64,000 nt of DNA from Argopecten irradians (Eukaryota > Mollusca > Bivalvia > Pectinida > Pectinidae), in NCBI RefSeq assembly GCF_041381155.1, contig NC_091138.1, forward strand, positions 33,907,604 through 33,971,603. The letters run 5' to 3'. Below are positions 63,157-64,000 of the stretch, one piece after another. A program made the position numbers and the translations under genes. How positions within the stretch are numbered: position 1 is the stretch's first letter; every line of letters starts with the position of its first letter. The notes below the pieces were generated by a model. The model searched no databases. It was given only the letters and a program-made list of their open reading frames with translations, and was not told where the DNA came from.

Positions 63157-64000
63157 GACAAAGCAGCTATCACAGAAAGGAAAGATCCAGAATGCTGCTC
63201 TTTTTACTGATAACTAATTTAACTGTAAAGAAATTTCATTTTTTCTTTCAATGATGAAATAAATATTTTCTTATTTTTTAAACATAAATTTCTAACTATT
63301 GAGTTTCTAACCATCTTCCCTACCCTGTTCTGATTTAAAACTCTTCATTTTACTCTGTCAGAACCACACAGAACTTCTGATCACACCATTTGTAACTCTT
63401 CTACTTCTGGAAGCTCTATCGTCTAAAAGCTGGTAGATCTTCTGAGAAGACTTCACTGATAGAGTAAAACTGACACTGTAGCATGCATGCCTAGCATGTT
63501 TGATAATAAGAATGACATTGACCTTCATTCAAGGTCACATGTGCCAAAAATCATAAAGTCTTAATTAGGCATGTAAGATGCCGACATAGGTCTATGGCTA
63601 CCAAATTTGTTATTATGATTGACTTAGGCCTATATTCAAGGTCACAAGAGGCCAAAAACTAAAGTCTTCAAATGACTAGAAGGCCTATTTAAAGACATAT
63701 ATTAGGCCTGAAGCATGCTGACATAAATGACTACCAAGTTTGTTAATATGTTAATCTTAAAATCTTAAAACTACTTCTTGTCAAGTTCTGAAAGGCCTGG
63801 AGATCTAATATTCAGTCTGTAGCATGCTGACATAAATTGCTACCAATTTTGTTTATATGATTGACCTTGACTTATATACAAGGTCACATGGACCAATCAT
63901 CTTAAAATCTTCAAATGACTTCTTGTTAACATAAGTTCTAGAAGGCTTAGAGATCTTATAGCAAGCTGACATAAATGGCTACAAGGTTTAATATAATTGA
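63157..64000 (-). promoter_or_regulatory. FAS paralogue 5' flank with dispersed repeats
   Basis: A plausible acceptor (TTTCTGTGATAG) lies 10 bases before the start codon, implying a non-coding first exon further right that I could not place. From about 63480 a tandem repeat of roughly 115 bp (gtagcatgctgacataaatg, tcttaaaatcttcaaatgac) contains TGACCTTCATTCAAGGTCA at 63519-63537. No core promoter is identifiable. Confidence 0.45.

Overview
The window looks like nuclear DNA of a lophotrochozoan animal, most likely a bivalve mollusc. The genes have many short coding exons joined by GT-AG introns. The proteins match animal families (PICK1, SPSB3, type I fatty acid synthase). The intervening DNA is AT-rich and full of small transposons, tRNA-derived SINEs, dispersed tandem repeats and minisatellites. 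I see no bacterial, viral or CRISPR content.

Layout. (1) 1-10.8 kb, minus strand: the 5' part of a gene with an FBXL4-type galactose-binding-like N-terminal domain; it continues past the left edge. Three coding exons are visible. One more exon appears to be missing, exactly where the intron holds a roughly 5.8 kb array of a 23-bp G-rich minisatellite. (2) 14.1-18.7 kb, minus strand: SPSB3, a complete 237-residue SPRY/SOCS-box protein. (3) 19.2-29.0 kb, plus strand: PICK1, complete, with two alternative first exons; it is divergent from SPSB3 across a promoter gap of about 0.5 kb. (4) 29-36.3 kb: PICK1 3' UTR, then intergenic DNA with MITEs and tandem dispersed repeats. (5) 36.8-63.2 kb, minus strand: a complete 29-exon gene for a 2,483-residue animal-type fatty acid synthase (FAS) paralogue, order KS-AT-DH-pseudoMT-ER-KR-ACP-TE. 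(6) 63.2-64 kb: upstream dispersed repeats.

The main result is the FAS paralogue. Its reading frame closes over all 29 exons at FAS length, so it is not an ordinary pseudogene. Yet the ketosynthase nucleophile Cys is His, the first KS His is Ser, the enoyl reductase NADPH loop is destroyed, and the thioesterase nucleophile Ser is Ala. The AT, DH, KR and ACP active-site residues are kept. As drawn, it could load an acyl unit on its carrier protein and reduce or dehydrate a beta-keto substrate made elsewhere, but could not condense, fully reduce or release by hydrolysis.

The second theme is tandem duplication at exon ends. AT exon 10 and its splice donor are copied about 50 times in the next intron. 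KS exon 6 and its donor are copied four times in frame at 87 bp. The PICK1 stop-codon region is copied three times at 93 bp, and the PICK1 exon 2 donor twice. A Helentron remnant sits in another FAS intron. All exon calls were made by hand from splice signals, reading phase and remembered family similarity; no database search or RNA evidence was available.
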